A stretch of DNA of 64,000 bases from Streptomyces sp. MMBL 11-1 (lineage in GTDB: Bacteria; Actinomycetota; Actinomycetes; Streptomycetales; Streptomycetaceae), in contig NZ_CP117709.1 of NCBI RefSeq assembly GCF_028622875.1, forward strand, positions 3,224,001-3,288,000, in the 5' to 3' direction. The position numbers were made by a program, and so were the translations under genes. Of the stretch, positions 1 through 9,484 are shown in pieces (position 1 is the stretch's first letter; each line of letters opens with the position of its first letter). The notes beneath the pieces were generated by a model that ran no database searches, had not been told where the DNA came from, and was given only the letters and a program-made list of their open reading frames with translations.

Positions 1-519
1 GCCGGAGCCGGAGAGGGCGGTCGCCGCGTCCTGCTGGGACTCCGGGACGCGCAGGGTCTTGCCGACACCGCCGAAGATCTCCTCGGCGGTGGCGAGATGC
101 GCGCCGGTGGCGTGGCTGCCGCCCGAGATGACGGACATGCCCTCGTCGACGAGGACCGGGGTGTTGGGCATGACCCGCACGACCGGGGTGTCCGGGGTGA
201 GCCGGTCCTCGATGAACGCGGTGGTGATGCCGGCCGCGGCGCTGATGACCAGACGGTCGGCGGTGACGTGCGGTGCGAGTTCGTCCAGGAGCTTGCCCAT
301 GTCCTGCGGCTTGACCGCGAGGATGAGGATGTCGGCGTGTCCGGCCGCCTCCGCGTTGGTGACGGAGTCGACCCCGTACCGCGTGTGCAGTTCCTGGGCA
401 CGGTCGCCGCGGCGGGTGGTCACCAGGAGGTCGGCCGGTCGCCAGCCCGCCCGGATCATCCCGCTGAGCAGGGCCTCGCCGATCTTGCCGGTGCCGAGGA
501 CTGCGACTGTCTGGGTCAT
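1..519 (-). CDS. proC: Pyrroline-5-carboxylate reductase (3' part missing)
   Basis: Catalyses the last step of proline synthesis, the NAD(P)H-dependent reduction of pyrroline-5-carboxylate, in the cytosol. The visible 173 residues open with a Rossmann nucleotide-binding loop (VLGTGKIGEAL, about residues 7-17), followed by the family's ILAVKPQD and VRVMPNTPVLV segments. The ATG is preceded by GGAGGG at a good distance (GGAGGGTGAACG-ATG), so the start is secure. The C-terminal dimerisation domain lies beyond the left edge of the window. It is transcribed in the same direction as the ABC exporter genes to its right, but about 110 bp separate them, so an operon is not certain. Confidence 0.93.
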   Translation of the reverse strand, partial: MTQTVAVLGTGKIGEALLSGMIRAGWRPADLLVTTRRGDRAQELHTRYGVDSVTNAEAAGHADILILAVKPQDMGKLLDELAPHVTADRLVISAAAGITTAFIEDRLTPDTPVVRVMPNTPVLVDEGMSVISGGSHATGAHLATAEEIFGGVGKTLRVPESQQDAATALSGSG

Positions 520-627
520 GCGTTCACCCTCCGGGCGGTGCTGGGCTGTGCTCCGTGCGGTGCTCTGTGCCGTGCGCTGTGGTCTGGTTCGGGCCTTCTT
601 CGCTCCGTCATCCTCGCATCGGGGTTC

Positions 628-1413
628 TCACGGCGTACGGCGGCGGAGGGTGATCGCGCCGAGGCAGAGGACCAGGACGGCGGTGCCGGCGACCACGGCG
701 ATGTCGCGGACGAAGTCGCCGGTGATGTCGGGGTGGTGGAGGACCTGGTTCATGCCGTCGACCGCGTACGACATGGGCAGGACGTTCGAGATCGCCTCCA
801 GGACGGGGTGCATCGCCTCGCGCGGGGTGAACAGGCCGCACAGCAGGAGCTGGGGGAAGATCACCGCCGGCATGAACTGGACCGCCTGGAACTCCGACGC
901 GGCGAACGCGGAGACGAACAGGCCGAGCGCGGTGCCGAGCAGTGCGTCGAGCAGGGCGACCAGGAGCAGCAGCCAGGGCGAGCCGGTGACGTCCAGGCCG
1001 AGCAGCCAGATGGAGACGGCCGTGGCGAGCGCCGACTGGAGAACCGCGACCGCGCCGAAGGCGAGGGCGTAGCCCGCGATCAGGTCGCCCTTGCCGAGCG
1101 GGAGCGCGAGGAGGCGCTCCAGGGTGCCCGAGGTGCGTTCGCGCAGGGTGGCGATCGAGGTCACCAGGAACATCGTGATCAGCGGGAAGATGCCGAGGAG
1201 GGAGGCGCCGGTCGCGTCGAAGGTCCCGGCCGCGCCGTCGAAGACGTAACGGAGCAGGGTGATCAGCAGGACCGGGACGATCACGAGGAGCGCGATCGTG
1301 CGGGGGTCGTGGGTCAGCTGGCGCAGGACGCGGCCGGCGGTGGCGGTCGTGCGTGACGGGGTGAGCGGGCGGGCGGGAGCGCCCTCGGTCGCGGGCGGGG
1401 CGGTGGCCGTCAT
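628..1413 (-). CDS. ABC-2 type exporter permease
   Basis: Membrane subunit of an ATP-driven exporter (DrrB/ABC-2 family), 261 aa. There are six hydrophobic segments: near residues 38-58 (IALLVIVPVLLITLLRYVF), then near 90, 120, 145, 170 and 228-250, the usual ABC-2 count. The segment SGTLERLLALPLGKGDLIAGY matches the conserved cytoplasmic loop of ABC-2 permeases. Its ATG overlaps the stop of the ATPase gene (ATGA at 1410-1413), so the two are translationally coupled. The substrate is not evident; related pairs export antibiotics, drugs or lipids. Confidence 0.88.
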   Translation of the reverse strand: MTATAPPATEGAPARPLTPSRTTATAGRVLRQLTHDPRTIALLVIVPVLLITLLRYVFDGAAGTFDATGASLLGIFPLITMFLVTSIATLRERTSGTLERLLALPLGKGDLIAGYALAFGAVAVLQSALATAVSIWLLGLDVTGSPWLLLLVALLDALLGTALGLFVSAFAASEFQAVQFMPAVIFPQLLLCGLFTPREAMHPVLEAISNVLPMSYAVDGMNQVLHHPDITGDFVRDIAVVAGTAVLVLCLGAITLRRRTP

Positions 1414-2264
1414 CGGGAGGCCTCCTCCTGGGTGGGGGGCGAGGTGGGGGGCGTGGCCGTGTCGGCCGGGTGCCTGGCGGGCTGGTGCTCGTCGACTAGG
1501 TGGAGGAACGCGTCCTCGACGGTCTCCGTGCCGGTGCGGCGGCGCAGTGCGTCGGGGGTGTCCTCGGCCAGGATCCGGCCGTCCCGCATCAGGAGGAGGC
1601 GGTGGCAGCGCTCGGCCTCGTCCATGACGTGGGAGGAGATGAGGAGTGCGGTGGAGCGGTCGGCGGCCAGGCGGTGGAAGAGGTCCCAGAGGTCGCGGCG
1701 GAGTACGGGGTCGAGCCCGACGGTCGGTTCGTCCAGGACCAGCAGCTCCGGGGTGCCGAGGAGGGCGACGGCCAGTGAGACGCGGCTGCGCTGGCCGCCG
1801 GAGAGCGCACCGGCGAGGGCGTCGGCGTGGCTGGTGAGGTCGACGTCCCCGATGGCGCGGGTGACGGCGTCGCGGCGGGCGGCGCGGTGGGCGCGGCCGG
1901 GGTACAGGACGGCGGCGAAGTAGTCGAGGTTCTGCCGGACGGTGAGGTCGGTGTAGACGGAGGGCGCCTGGGTGACGTAGCCGACGCGGCTGCGGAGTGC
2001 GGGGTCGCCCGCCGGGCGGCCGAGGACGTCGAGGCTGCCGGTGGCCCTGGCCTGGGTGCCGACCACGGTGCGCATGAGGGTGGTCTTGCCGCAGCCCGAG
2101 GGGCCGAGGAGGCCGGTGATGCTGCCGGGGCGGACGGTGAAGTCGAGGGCGCGCAGGACGGTGCGGTCGCCGCGGACGACGGTGAGGCCGCGGGCTTCGA
2201 TCGCCGGGGGCGGTGGGTGTGCCGGGGGCTCGGCCGGCGCCGCCCCGGGTTCGTAATTCATCAT
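1410..2264 (-). CDS. ABC exporter ATP-binding protein
   Basis: Energy-coupling subunit partnered with the permease at 628-1413. It shows Walker A (GPSGCGKTT), the signature LSGGQRSR, Walker B (LLVLDEPTVGLD) and a switch histidine (LISSHVMDE). I start it at the ATG of 2264, giving 284 aa. A promoter reading TTGACG-17 nt-AAGAAT ends 7 nt before this ATG and no Shine-Dalgarno sequence is present, so the mRNA should be leaderless. A longer in-frame start at 2300 would read through the promoter and is less likely. A 20-bp palindrome covers the start (2255-2274), implying tight repression. The C-terminal region after about residue 240 is rich in Pro and Thr. Confidence 0.9.
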   Translation of the reverse strand: MMNYEPGAAPAEPPAHPPPPAIEARGLTVVRGDRTVLRALDFTVRPGSITGLLGPSGCGKTTLMRTVVGTQARATGSLDVLGRPAGDPALRSRVGYVTQAPSVYTDLTVRQNLDYFAAVLYPGRAHRAARRDAVTRAIGDVDLTSHADALAGALSGGQRSRVSLAVALLGTPELLVLDEPTVGLDPVLRRDLWDLFHRLAADRSTALLISSHVMDEAERCHRLLLMRDGRILAEDTPDALRRRTGTETVEDAFLHLVDEHQPARHPADTATPPTSPPTQEEASR

Positions 2265-2300
2265 GTGATGAATTCTTCGCCCGGTCGGGCCGCCCGTCAA
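2255..2300 (-). promoter_or_regulatory. Promoter and operator of the ABC exporter operon
   Basis: On the minus strand: -35 TTGACG (2300-2295), 17-nt spacer, -10 AAGAAT (2277-2272), then 7 nt to the ATG at 2264. A perfect inverted repeat, AATTCATCA-TG-TGATGAATT, lies at 2255-2274 and covers part of the -10, the predicted transcription start and the first codons. A repressor bound there would block transcription initiation. No regulator gene is adjacent; GntR-, PadR- and TetR-type proteins use dyads of this size. Confidence 0.7.
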
Positions 2301-2391
2301 GGGGTGGGGGCGTCAGGGAACGACTCAGCCCGCCGACGGGGCGTCGGCGGGCTGGTGAGTCCTCGGTCGTGCGTCGGGCGGGCGGCGGCCC

Positions 2392-2922
2392 TCAGCCGCG
2401 CTTCGGCCGCTTGCGGCCGGAGGTCCTGCGGGCCGCCGGGTTGCCGGTGCGGCTCGATCGGCGCTTCTCGAACTGGACGAGGGCCTTCTCGTACTCGGTG
2501 CGGCGCAGCTTCTCGCCCGGGGCCTCGGTGAGCGAGCGGACGAAGTAGGCGAGGAGCGAGCCGATGAAGCCGATCGACTTCAGTCCGCGCAGGGAGTCCT
2601 CGCGCGCCGGGTCCTTCGGGCGGGCGGCGAAGCCCTCCCAGGTCTTGCGGAACGCGATGGCGCTGCAGATGGAGAACATCGCGATCACCAGCACCCCGAC
2701 GAGACTCCCGACCTCCGCGATCTCCAGCCCCTGGTAGGCGAAGCGCAGGAGGAAGCAGGCGGCCACGGCGGCGGCCAGCGAGCCGACGGCGACGCCGACG
2801 CGCCGGAGGCCGTAACCGCCGTCGTGGTCGACCCACGTCGTGCCGAAGAAGCGGATGGGCTCGGGCCGCGGGCCCGGGGCCGTGGCGGGCGGGGTGCCGG
2901 GGGCTGCGCTGTTCTCGCTCAC
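2392..2922 (-). CDS. Conserved membrane protein of unknown function
   Basis: A 176-aa protein I do not recognise by function. The N-terminal 25 residues are Pro/Ala-rich. Two hydrophobic segments follow (about 44-62, GVAVGSLAAAVAACFLLRF, and about 70-92, VGSLVGVLVIAMFSICSAI), with a possible weak third near 118-132. The C-terminus is strongly basic (RRTSGRKRPKRG), which suggests a cytoplasmic tail. The ATG at 2922 keeps the whole hydrophilic N-terminus. A -10-like hexamer is not obvious upstream. It stands alone between the ABC operon and an SH3-like gene, all on the same strand. Confidence 0.7.
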   Translation of the reverse strand: MSENSAAPGTPPATAPGPRPEPIRFFGTTWVDHDGGYGLRRVGVAVGSLAAAVAACFLLRFAYQGLEIAEVGSLVGVLVIAMFSICSAIAFRKTWEGFAARPKDPAREDSLRGLKSIGFIGSLLAYFVRSLTEAPGEKLRRTEYEKALVQFEKRRSSRTGNPAARRTSGRKRPKRG

Positions 2923-2966
2923 GGGGTCGATTATCCCCGTAGCCCCCGGTCGCCCCTGCGGACGCG

Positions 2967-3323
2967 TCAGTCGCAGCGCGGTGCGATGTAGCCGTCACGC
3001 CCCGTATAGACGTAGGCGTCCGCGACGAACTGGCCGTTGGCGATGTTGTCCCAGAGGTTCGACGTGCCGTACGGACCGGTGACCCGCTCCCCCGGCTTCT
3101 GGCAGTAGATCGGGATCTTCTGTCCGTACGGCAGGGTCCTGACGATGCGGTAACTGGTACCGGGACCGGTCCGGACGTTCACCCGGTAGCCCGGGGCGAT
3201 CGGATAGCGGGTGCCGGTCGCGGTGGTCTCCACCGTCACCTCGGCTTCCGCCGTGGCCGTCGCCCCCTCCGGCCCGTCCACCTCGTTCCGCGTGTGCTCC
3301 GCGGTGTGCTCTTCAACGTCCAT
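2967..3323 (-). CDS. SH3-like (SH3b) domain protein
   Basis: A 118-aa protein with an acidic, Thr/Glu-rich N-terminal third and a C-terminal bacterial SH3-like domain. The key segment YRVNVRTGPGTSYRIVRTL is the typical SH3b ligand-loop signature, followed by LPYGQKIPIYCQ and a GPYGTSNLWDNI segment. Such domains usually bind cell-wall peptides, but no signal peptide is visible here, so its location is unclear. I chose the ATG at 3323 because GGGGGAGG stands just before it; an in-frame upstream start at 3407 would lack a ribosome site. It is divergent from the kinase gene at 3456. Confidence 0.75.
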   Translation of the reverse strand: MDVEEHTAEHTRNEVDGPEGATATAEAEVTVETTATGTRYPIAPGYRVNVRTGPGTSYRIVRTLPYGQKIPIYCQKPGERVTGPYGTSNLWDNIANGQFVADAYVYTGRDGYIAPRCD

Positions 3324-3455
3324 ATGTGCCTCCCCCGTTGAGAAACGCGTACGCGCGACGCGCATGACGCGCAGGCTAGCAAGCCCCGTGCCTCTCGCAC
3401 GCACCATCGACTAGGCTCCGTGCGTCGCATGCGCACGAACACACGGGGGTGGGCG

Positions 3456-5633
3456 ATGCCGCCGCTGCGAGAGCCCGGAGCGCATCCGGAAGCGGAGTTT
3501 CCGCGTTACGCCGGCACCTACCGTCTTGAGGCCCGTCTCGGCTCGGGCGGCATGGGGGTCGTGCATCTGGCGCGCTCGGCTTCGGGGATGCAGCTCGCGG
3601 TGAAGGTGGTGCACGCGCCGTACGCGGCGGATCCCGATTTCAGGGCGCGGTTCCGGCAGGAAGTGGCGGCCGCGCGGCGGGTGAGCGGGGCGTTCACGGC
3701 GCCCGTCGTCGACGCCGACCCGGAGGCCGGGCGGCCCTGGATGGCCACTCTCTACATTCCCGGGCCCACGCTCGCCGAGCAGGTGAGGCGGAGCGGCCCG
3801 ATGGCCCCCGCCGAGCTGCGCAGGCTGACCGCCGGGCTGGCCGAGGCGCTGCGGGACATCCATCGGGCGGGCGTGGTGCACCGCGATCTGAAGCCGAGCA
3901 ACGTGCTGCTGACCGACGGCGGCCCCAAGGTCATCGACTTCGGGATCTCCCGGCCGTACGACAGTGATCTGCGCACCGAGACCGGCAAGCTGATCGGCTC
4001 ACCGCCCTATATGGCTCCGGAGCAGTTCCAGCGGCCGCGTGAGGTCGGGCCGCCGGTCGACGTGTTCGCGCTGGGGGCCGTGATCGTCCACGCGGCGACG
4101 GGCCGGGGCCCGTTCGACTCGGACAGTCCGTACATCGTGGCGTACCAGGTGGTGCACGACCAGCCGGACCTCGGCGGGGTGCCGGAGGACCTCGCGCCGC
4201 TGGTCGCCCGGTGCCTGGCGAAGGACCCGGCCGACCGGCCCACGCCGGGCGAGGTGATGGAGGCGCTGCTGCCGCCGTCGTACGAGGCCGAGGCGTTCGT
4301 ACCGGCGCAGCGGCGGCGGGCGGTGGTCGCGGCGGCGGTGCCGGCGGCGGGGGAGCGGGACGGTTCGGAGGCGGACACGCATGTGCGCCCGGCGCCCGTG
4401 GTGCGTCGTCGGCGGCTGCCGCGCGTGCGGCGACTCGTGGCGGCGGCGCTGCTTCTGCTGGTGGCGGGGGCAGGCGCGGGGGCGTACGCGGTGTGGGGCG
4501 GCGGCGGTACGGACGCGAGCCGCCCGGAGTCGGAACGCGCGGGCGCCGGGGGTGGGGAGGGCGACGCCGCCGTCACCCCGTGGCGTACGGCGTTGCGGAC
4601 CTCCGGCAACGCCACGCCCGTCTGTTCCAGCGCCGGGGCGGGGGGTGCGCTGTACTGCTCGGCGGCCGGGGCCGGCACGGCCAGGATCGATCCGGCGGAC
4701 GGGCGCGTGCTGTGGTCGGCCCCGTCCTCCTCGTCGCGGGCGGCCGCCCACGCTCCGATCGTCTCGGGCGGGGTCGTGCTCGCCGCCGGCCCGGACGGGA
4801 AGCTGCGCGCGTTCGATCCGGTGAAGGGCACCGCCGTCCGGGACCCCGCGCTGTCCGCCCGTCCCGGTGGCGCGTTCCCGGCGGGCGACACCCTGCTGGC
4901 CGTCGCCGACGACGGCACGGTGACGGCGCTGGACGGTGCGAGCGGGGCGCCCCGGTGGAAGGGTCCGCTGGCGAAGCACACCCGGCCCGACTTCGCCCTG
5001 TACGACGGGACTTCCGGACTCGCCTACGCCTTCGAGCACGCGCCCTCCGGGGCGTCGACCCTGGTCACGGCGGTGGACGCCGTGAGCGGGCGGGTGTCCT
5101 GGCAGCGGCGGCTGGACGGCGTCCTCACTCCGGTCGGCACGGCCGGGGCGGGGGAGCTGGTGCTGACGGCGATGGACGAGAACTCGGACACGGCCGAGCT
5201 GGTCCGGTACGCGCCCGGGACCGGCGGGTCCGCCCGGGTGCCGCTGCCGTTCACCTTGGACGGGCCGCAGGTGGTCATGGCCGGCGACGTCGCGTATCTG
5301 CTGGCGCGGGGCGGGTCGCTGCTCGCCGTCGACACCGCGGCGGGCGGTGCGGAGGCCGAGCTGTGGCGGTTGGAGACCGGGGTGGGGCGGACTTCCGCTC
5401 CGGTGCTCGGGGAGGGCGGGCACCTGTACTTCTCCGCCGCGGACGGGCGGCTGCTGGCCGTCGACACGGGCCGGGGTGCGCTGCTGGGGCAGACCCGGGC
5501 GCGGCTGAGCGGCGGGAAGCTGTCGTACGCGTCCGGCCTGCCCGCCCCGGTGGCGGCGGGGCGGACGGTCGTGGGGACGGCGCCGGACGGGTCGGTCTTC
5601 GCGGTGGACGGGGCGGATCCGGGGAGCTGGTGA
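3456..5633 (+). CDS. Membrane Ser/Thr protein kinase with PQQ-like extracellular repeats
   Basis: A Hanks-type kinase of the PknB/PknD kind, 725 aa. The cytoplasmic kinase domain (about 20-285) shows the glycine loop GSGGMG, catalytic Lys50 (LAVKVV), HRDLKPSN near 142, DFG near 160 and APEQ. A single transmembrane helix (about 325-350, VAAALLLLVAGAGAGAYAVW) leads to a roughly 370-residue outer region of repeated short beta segments ending in LLAVDTG/LRAFDP-like motifs, typical of PQQ/WD-type propellers that sense ligands. The ATG at 3456 follows a purine-rich GGGGGTGGG; GTG 3420 is an alternative but lies too close to the -10-like TAGGCT (3412-3417). Confidence 0.9.
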   Translation: MPPLREPGAHPEAEFPRYAGTYRLEARLGSGGMGVVHLARSASGMQLAVKVVHAPYAADPDFRARFRQEVAAARRVSGAFTAPVVDADPEAGRPWMATLYIPGPTLAEQVRRSGPMAPAELRRLTAGLAEALRDIHRAGVVHRDLKPSNVLLTDGGPKVIDFGISRPYDSDLRTETGKLIGSPPYMAPEQFQRPREVGPPVDVFALGAVIVHAATGRGPFDSDSPYIVAYQVVHDQPDLGGVPEDLAPLVARCLAKDPADRPTPGEVMEALLPPSYEAEAFVPAQRRRAVVAAAVPAAGERDGSEADTHVRPAPVVRRRRLPRVRRLVAAALLLLVAGAGAGAYAVWGGGGTDASRPESERAGAGGGEGDAAVTPWRTALRTSGNATPVCSSAGAGGALYCSAAGAGTARIDPADGRVLWSAPSSSSRAAAHAPIVSGGVVLAAGPDGKLRAFDPVKGTAVRDPALSARPGGAFPAGDTLLAVADDGTVTALDGASGAPRWKGPLAKHTRPDFALYDGTSGLAYAFEHAPSGASTLVTAVDAVSGRVSWQRRLDGVLTPVGTAGAGELVLTAMDENSDTAELVRYAPGTGGSARVPLPFTLDGPQVVMAGDVAYLLARGGSLLAVDTAAGGAEAELWRLETGVGRTSAPVLGEGGHLYFSAADGRLLAVDTGRGALLGQTRARLSGGKLSYASGLPAPVAAGRTVVGTAPDGSVFAVDGADPGSW

Positions 5634-5736
5634 GGGCCCGGTTCCACCGTCGGGGCCGGGGGCTCTGTCCCGGACCCCGCTCCTCGATCGCCGGAGGGGC
5701 GGGAGTGGGCCGTCCGGAGCCCCGGGCGTTACCCAA

Positions 5737-5764
5737 GGGCTCCGGGGCGGCCGGCCCGGAGCCC
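5737..5764. terminator. Hairpin terminator between the kinase gene and ilvD
   Basis: GGGCTCCGGG (5737-5746) pairs perfectly with CCCGGAGCCC (5755-5764) across an 8-nt loop that is itself GC-rich. It lies between two convergent genes, so it can serve both strands. There is no U-tract, as is usual in Streptomyces. Confidence 0.65.
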
Positions 5765-5832
5765 CTGAGCAGGAACGTCAGCCCAGCTTCGAGCCGAGCC
5801 CCTGCGCGGGAACGTCAGCCCAGCTTCGAGAC
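5759..5832. repeat. 37-bp tandem duplication including the ilvD stop codon
   Basis: Two imperfect copies (5759-5795 and 5796-5832) share GGAACGTCAGCCCAGCTTC. In the second copy this is the real 3' end of ilvD, with the stop at 5815-5817. The first copy is a non-coding duplicate just past the stop. Confidence 0.8.
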
Positions 5833-7665
5833 GTCCCTGACCGCGCCGCGGTCCGCGCTCGTGGCCATCGCCGCGTAGGCGCGCAGCGCGGCCGAGACCT
5901 TGCGGTCGCGGTTCTTCGGGGCGTACACGCCGTTCAGCGCCTCGCGGCGGGTGGCCAGTACGGCGTCGTCGACGAGGAGTTCGATGGAGCGGTTCGGGAT
6001 GTCGATGCGGATCCGGTCGCCGTTCTCGACGAGCGCGATGGTGCCGCCGGAGGCCGCCTCGGGCGAGGCGTGGCCGATGGAGAGGCCCGACGTACCGCCG
6101 GAGAAGCGGCCGTCGGTGACCAGGGCGCAGACCTTGCCCAGGCCCCGGCCCTTGAGGAAGGAGGTGGGGTAGAGCATCTCCTGCATGCCGGGGCCGCCGC
6201 GCGGGCCCTCGTAGCGGATGACGACGACGTCGCCCGGCTCGATCTCCTTGCGGAGGATCTTGTCGACGGCCTCGTCCTGCGACTCGCAGACGACGGCCGG
6301 GCCCTCGAAGGTCCAGATCGACTCGTCGACGCCGGCCGTCTTCACGACACAGCCGTCCACGGCGAGGTTGCCCTTGAGGACGGCGAGGCCGCCGTCCTTG
6401 GAGTAGGCGTGCTCGACGTCGCGGATGCAGCCGCCCGCCGCGTCCAGGTCGAGGGTGTCCCACCGCTCGGACTGGGAGAAGGCGGTCGCGGAGCGGACGC
6501 AGCCGGGGGCGGCGTGCCACAGCTCGATGGCCTCGGGGGACGGGGAGCCGCCGCGCACGTCCCAGTTCTTCAGCCACTCGGCGAGGGTGTCGGAGTGCAC
6601 GGAGTGGACGTCCTCGTTGAGCAGGCCGCCGCGGTGGAGCTCGCCGAGGAGGGCGGGGATGCCGCCGGCCCGGTGGACGTCCTCCATGTAGTACGTGCCG
6701 CCGGGGGCGACGTTGGGGGCGACCTTGGAGAGGCAGGGGACCCGGCGCGAGACCTCGTTGATGTCGTCGAGGTCGTACGCCAGCTCCGCTTCCTCGGCGG
6801 CGGCCAGCAGGTGCAGGATCGTGTTGGTCGAGCCGCCCATGGCGATGTCCAGCGCCATGGCGTTGTCGAACGCGGCGCGGGTGCCGATGGCGCGCGGCAG
6901 GACCGTCTCGTCGTCCTGCTCGTAGTAGCGCCTGGTGATCTCGACGACCGTGCGGCCGGCCGCCTCGTACAGCCCCTTGCGGGCGGTGTGCGTGGCGAGG
7001 ACCGAGCCGTTGCCGGGGAGGGAGAGGCCGAGGACCTCGGTCAGGCAGTTCATCGAGTTGGCGGTGAACATGCCGGAACAGCTGCCGCAGGTGGGGCAGG
7101 CGTTCTCCTCGATGCGGAGGATGTCCTCGTCCGAGACGGACTCGTCGACCGCGTCGCTGATCGCGTTGACCAGGTCGAGTTTGCGGACCGTGCCGTCGAC
7201 GAGGGTGGCCTTGCCGGCCTCCATCGGGCCGCCGGAGACGAAGACGGTCGGGATGTTGAGGCGCATGGCGGCCATCAGCATGCCCGGGGTGATCTTGTCG
7301 CAGTTGGAGATGCAGATCAGCGCGTCCGCGCAGTGCGCCTCGACCATGTACTCCACGGAGTCGGCGATCAGGTCGCGGGAGGGCAGGCTGTAGAGCATGC
7401 CGCCGTGGCCCATCGCGATGCCGTCGTCCACGGCGATGGTGTTGAACTCGCGCGGCACCGCGCCCGCCGCCAGGATCGCCTCGGAGACGATCCGGCCGAC
7501 CGGGGCGAGGTGGGTGTGGCCGGGGACGAACTCGGTGAACGAGTTGGCGACCGCGATGATCGGCTTGCCGATGTCCGCGCTCGCTACGCCCGACGCGCGC
7601 ATAAGGGCGCGCGCGCCCGCCATGTTGCGTCCGTGGGTGACCGTGCGGGACCTCAGCTGCGGCAT
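5815..7665 (-). CDS. ilvD: Dihydroxy-acid dehydratase
   Basis: Converts 2,3-dihydroxy-isovalerate and -methylvalerate to the 2-keto acids of valine and isoleucine synthesis. The 616 aa match the usual length of the long IlvD form. Cluster-binding cysteines are visible in [11 protein letters not shown] (about 120-130) and [12 protein letters not shown] (about 190-201), and the substrate/Mg region GGSTNTILH follows. The ATG at 7665 has GAAGGAG upstream. It stands alone, convergent with the kinase gene. Its last codons and stop are duplicated downstream. Confidence 0.97.
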   Translation of the reverse strand: MPQLRSRTVTHGRNMAGARALMRASGVASADIGKPIIAVANSFTEFVPGHTHLAPVGRIVSEAILAAGAVPREFNTIAVDDGIAMGHGGMLYSLPSRDLIADSVEYMVEAHCADALICISNCDKITPGMLMAAMRLNIPTVFVSGGPMEAGKATLVDGTVRKLDLVNAISDAVDESVSDEDILRIEENACPTCGSCSGMFTANSMNCLTEVLGLSLPGNGSVLATHTARKGLYEAAGRTVVEITRRYYEQDDETVLPRAIGTRAAFDNAMALDIAMGGSTNTILHLLAAAEEAELAYDLDDINEVSRRVPCLSKVAPNVAPGGTYYMEDVHRAGGIPALLGELHRGGLLNEDVHSVHSDTLAEWLKNWDVRGGSPSPEAIELWHAAPGCVRSATAFSQSERWDTLDLDAAGGCIRDVEHAYSKDGGLAVLKGNLAVDGCVVKTAGVDESIWTFEGPAVVCESQDEAVDKILRKEIEPGDVVVIRYEGPRGGPGMQEMLYPTSFLKGRGLGKVCALVTDGRFSGGTSGLSIGHASPEAASGGTIALVENGDRIRIDIPNRSIELLVDDAVLATRREALNGVYAPKNRDRKVSAALRAYAAMATSADRGAVRDVSKLG

Positions 7666-7813
7666 CGTCGCTCGCTCCTTCGGCAGAGAAGACTGCCTTG
7701 CGCGTTCGGGCGGGAAAGACTGCCTTCGAGCGTACGCCCCGGATCCAAGATCTGGACAGCCTGTCCGGAATGCGGGACATGGTGGTCGGTGGGTGGGTGG
7801 CCCTCGCCGGGGT

Positions 7814-8431
7814 TCAGCGCTCGCCCAAGTATCGCTGGAGCGCGGGGGCGACCATCGCCACGATGTCCTCCGGGTCGGCGGAGGCGAGCGGCTCGGCGCG
7901 GATCATGTACCGGAGCATCGCGATGCCGATCATGTGCGAGGCGGCCAGCTCGGCGCGGAACGTCGCGTCCGGAACGTCCAGTTCCGCCGCGATCCGCTCC
8001 AGCAGCCGGCGCAGGACGAATTCGCCCAGCACCTTCGCCGCCGCCTCGTGGGTCAGCGCGGAGCGGAGGATCGCGAGCAGGGGGGAGCGGGTGGCCGGGT
8101 CCTCCCACACGGAGAGGAAGAAGCGCGCCAGCCGCTCCCCCAGGCCCTCCGGCGGACCGCCGAGAACGGTGTGGACGACCAGGGCGGGTTCGAAGGTGAC
8201 CTCGACGGCGGCGGCGAAGACCTCGTCCTTCGTACCGAAGTAGTGGTGGACGAGGGCGGCGTCGACCCCGGCGGACTTGGCGATGCCCCGGATCGAGGTC
8301 CTGTCGTAGCCGCGCTCGGCGAACTCCGTACGGGCCGCCTCCAGGATGCGCGTACGGGCGTCGGGGCCCCCGGACGCGGCCTCCCGGGAGGGGCGGCCCC
8401 GGCGGCGCGGGGCGGGAGCGGCCTCGGTCAC
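7814..8431 (-). CDS. TetR/AcrR family transcriptional regulator
   Basis: A 205-aa DNA-binding repressor. The N-terminal helix-turn-helix (about 27-72) contains [20 protein letters not shown] and [14 protein letters not shown], the family signature. The C-terminal domain is a ligand-binding helical bundle of unknown specificity. The start is GTG 8431, which overlaps the TGA of the upstream isomerase gene (8428-8431), so the two are co-translated. In-frame sequence further upstream is only a frame shadow of the isomerase. An Arg-rich segment (RRRGRPSRE) precedes the helix-turn-helix, which is common in actinobacterial TetR proteins. Confidence 0.9.
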   Translation of the reverse strand: MTEAAPAPRRRGRPSREAASGGPDARTRILEAARTEFAERGYDRTSIRGIAKSAGVDAALVHHYFGTKDEVFAAAVEVTFEPALVVHTVLGGPPEGLGERLARFFLSVWEDPATRSPLLAILRSALTHEAAAKVLGEFVLRRLLERIAAELDVPDATFRAELAASHMIGIAMLRYMIRAEPLASADPEDIVAMVAPALQRYLGER

Positions 8432-9273
8432 GGGCGGTGGATCTTCGGGAGCGGGTCGTCGGCGGTGGTCGTGGTCGCCAGGTGGAGGCGGGTGAAGGCC
8501 AGCGCCTCCGCGAGGTCGGCCTCGCGTTCGGCGGAGGACATCGCGCGGCGGGTGTTGACCTCGATGACGACGTGGCCGTCGAAGCCCGTACGGGCGAGGC
8601 GCTCCAGCAGTTCCGCGCACGGCTGGTCGCCCCGGCCGGGCACCAGGTGCTCGTCCTTGGCCGAACCCTTGCCGTCGGCGAGGTGGACGTGGGCGAGCCG
8701 GTCGCCCATCCGGTCCACCATGGCGAGCGCCTCGGTGCGGGCGGTCGCGGTGTGCGAGAGGTCGACCGTGAAGTGCCGGTAGTCGTCGTTGGTGACGTCC
8801 CAGTCGGGGGCGTACGCGAGCATCTCGCGGTCCCGGTAGCGCCAGGGGTACATGTTCTCGACGGCGAACCGGACGTCCGTCTCCTGAGCCATCCGCCAGA
8901 TCCCGGTCACGAAGTCCCGGGCGTAGTTGCGCTGCCACCGGAACGGCGGGTGCACCACGACGGTGGAGGCCCCGAGCTTCTCGGCGGCGGCCCTGGCCCG
9001 CTGGAGCTTGACCCAGGGGTCGGTGGACCAGACGCGCTGGGTGATCAGGAGGCAGGGGGCGTGCACCGCGAGGATCGGGACCCGGTGGTAGTCGGAGAGC
9101 CGGCGCAGGGCTTCGATGTCCTGGCTGACGGGGTCGGTCCAGACCATGACCTCGACGCCGTCGTAGCCCAGGCGCGCGGCGATCTCGAAGGCCGTCGCGG
9201 TGGACTCGGGGTAGACCGAGGCCGTTGACAGGGCGACCTTCGCATCGGGGATGCGCACCACTGGTTCTGCCAC
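8428..9273 (-). CDS. Sugar phosphate isomerase/epimerase family protein (TIM barrel)
   Basis: A 281-aa protein of the xylose-isomerase-like/AP endonuclease 2 TIM-barrel superfamily. Typical metal-ligand segments are present: [36 protein letters not shown] and VVIEVNTRR, placing Glu/His/Asp ligands at the ends of successive strands. The substrate cannot be named. The start is GTG 9273; a second GTG nearby (VVRIPD) is possible. It forms an operon with the TetR gene through a 4-nt overlap, so that regulator may respond to the enzyme's substrate. Confidence 0.82.
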   Translation of the reverse strand: MAEPVVRIPDAKVALSTASVYPESTATAFEIAARLGYDGVEVMVWTDPVSQDIEALRRLSDYHRVPILAVHAPCLLITQRVWSTDPWVKLQRARAAAEKLGASTVVVHPPFRWQRNYARDFVTGIWRMAQETDVRFAVENMYPWRYRDREMLAYAPDWDVTNDDYRHFTVDLSHTATARTEALAMVDRMGDRLAHVHLADGKGSAKDEHLVPGRGDQPCAELLERLARTGFDGHVVIEVNTRRAMSSAEREADLAEALAFTRLHLATTTTADDPLPKIHRP

Positions 9274-9348
9274 CTGGACAGCCTACGGGCACCGGTGCGC
9301 CACGCCGAGGGCTCCTGGCGGAAAGTGAGCAGGACCATGGGCTTGTGA

Positions 9349-9484
9349 CCGTACGTCACCGGGGCGGCGCGGTCCGTCCGCCGTACGTCACCGGGGCGAT
9401 GCGGCCCGGAGCCCACCGCCGTACGTCACCGGGGCGGCGCGACCCGGAATCCACCGCCGTACGGCCGCCGTACGTCACCGGGGC
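9349..9484. repeat. Four direct repeats CCGTACGTCACCGGGGC
   Basis: The 17-nt unit occurs at 9349-9365, 9381-9397, 9419-9435 and 9468-9484. The last copy contains the ppx stop codon (9475-9477). They fill most of the 201-bp gap between ppx and the downstream isomerase gene. Spacings of 32, 38 and 49 bp rule out a simple fixed-period array. Confidence 0.85.

Noticed and set aside
2297..2998. 233-aa minus-strand frame overlapping the membrane protein gene
   Set aside because: Out of frame with the hydrophobic 176-aa protein, Arg/Pro-rich and without a ribosome site.
6070..8199. Long open frame on the plus strand across ilvD
   Set aside because: It is the GC-frame shadow of ilvD and the TetR gene; the composition is Gly/Arg/Asp/Val-rich without any domain. 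The same holds for other long antisense frames, for example over clpC (27625-30018), ftsH (57695-59947) and nadB/nadC.
9349..9484. CRISPR-like array
   Set aside because: The 17-nt unit has irregular spacing (32, 38, 49 bp), spacers are short and no cas gene is present.
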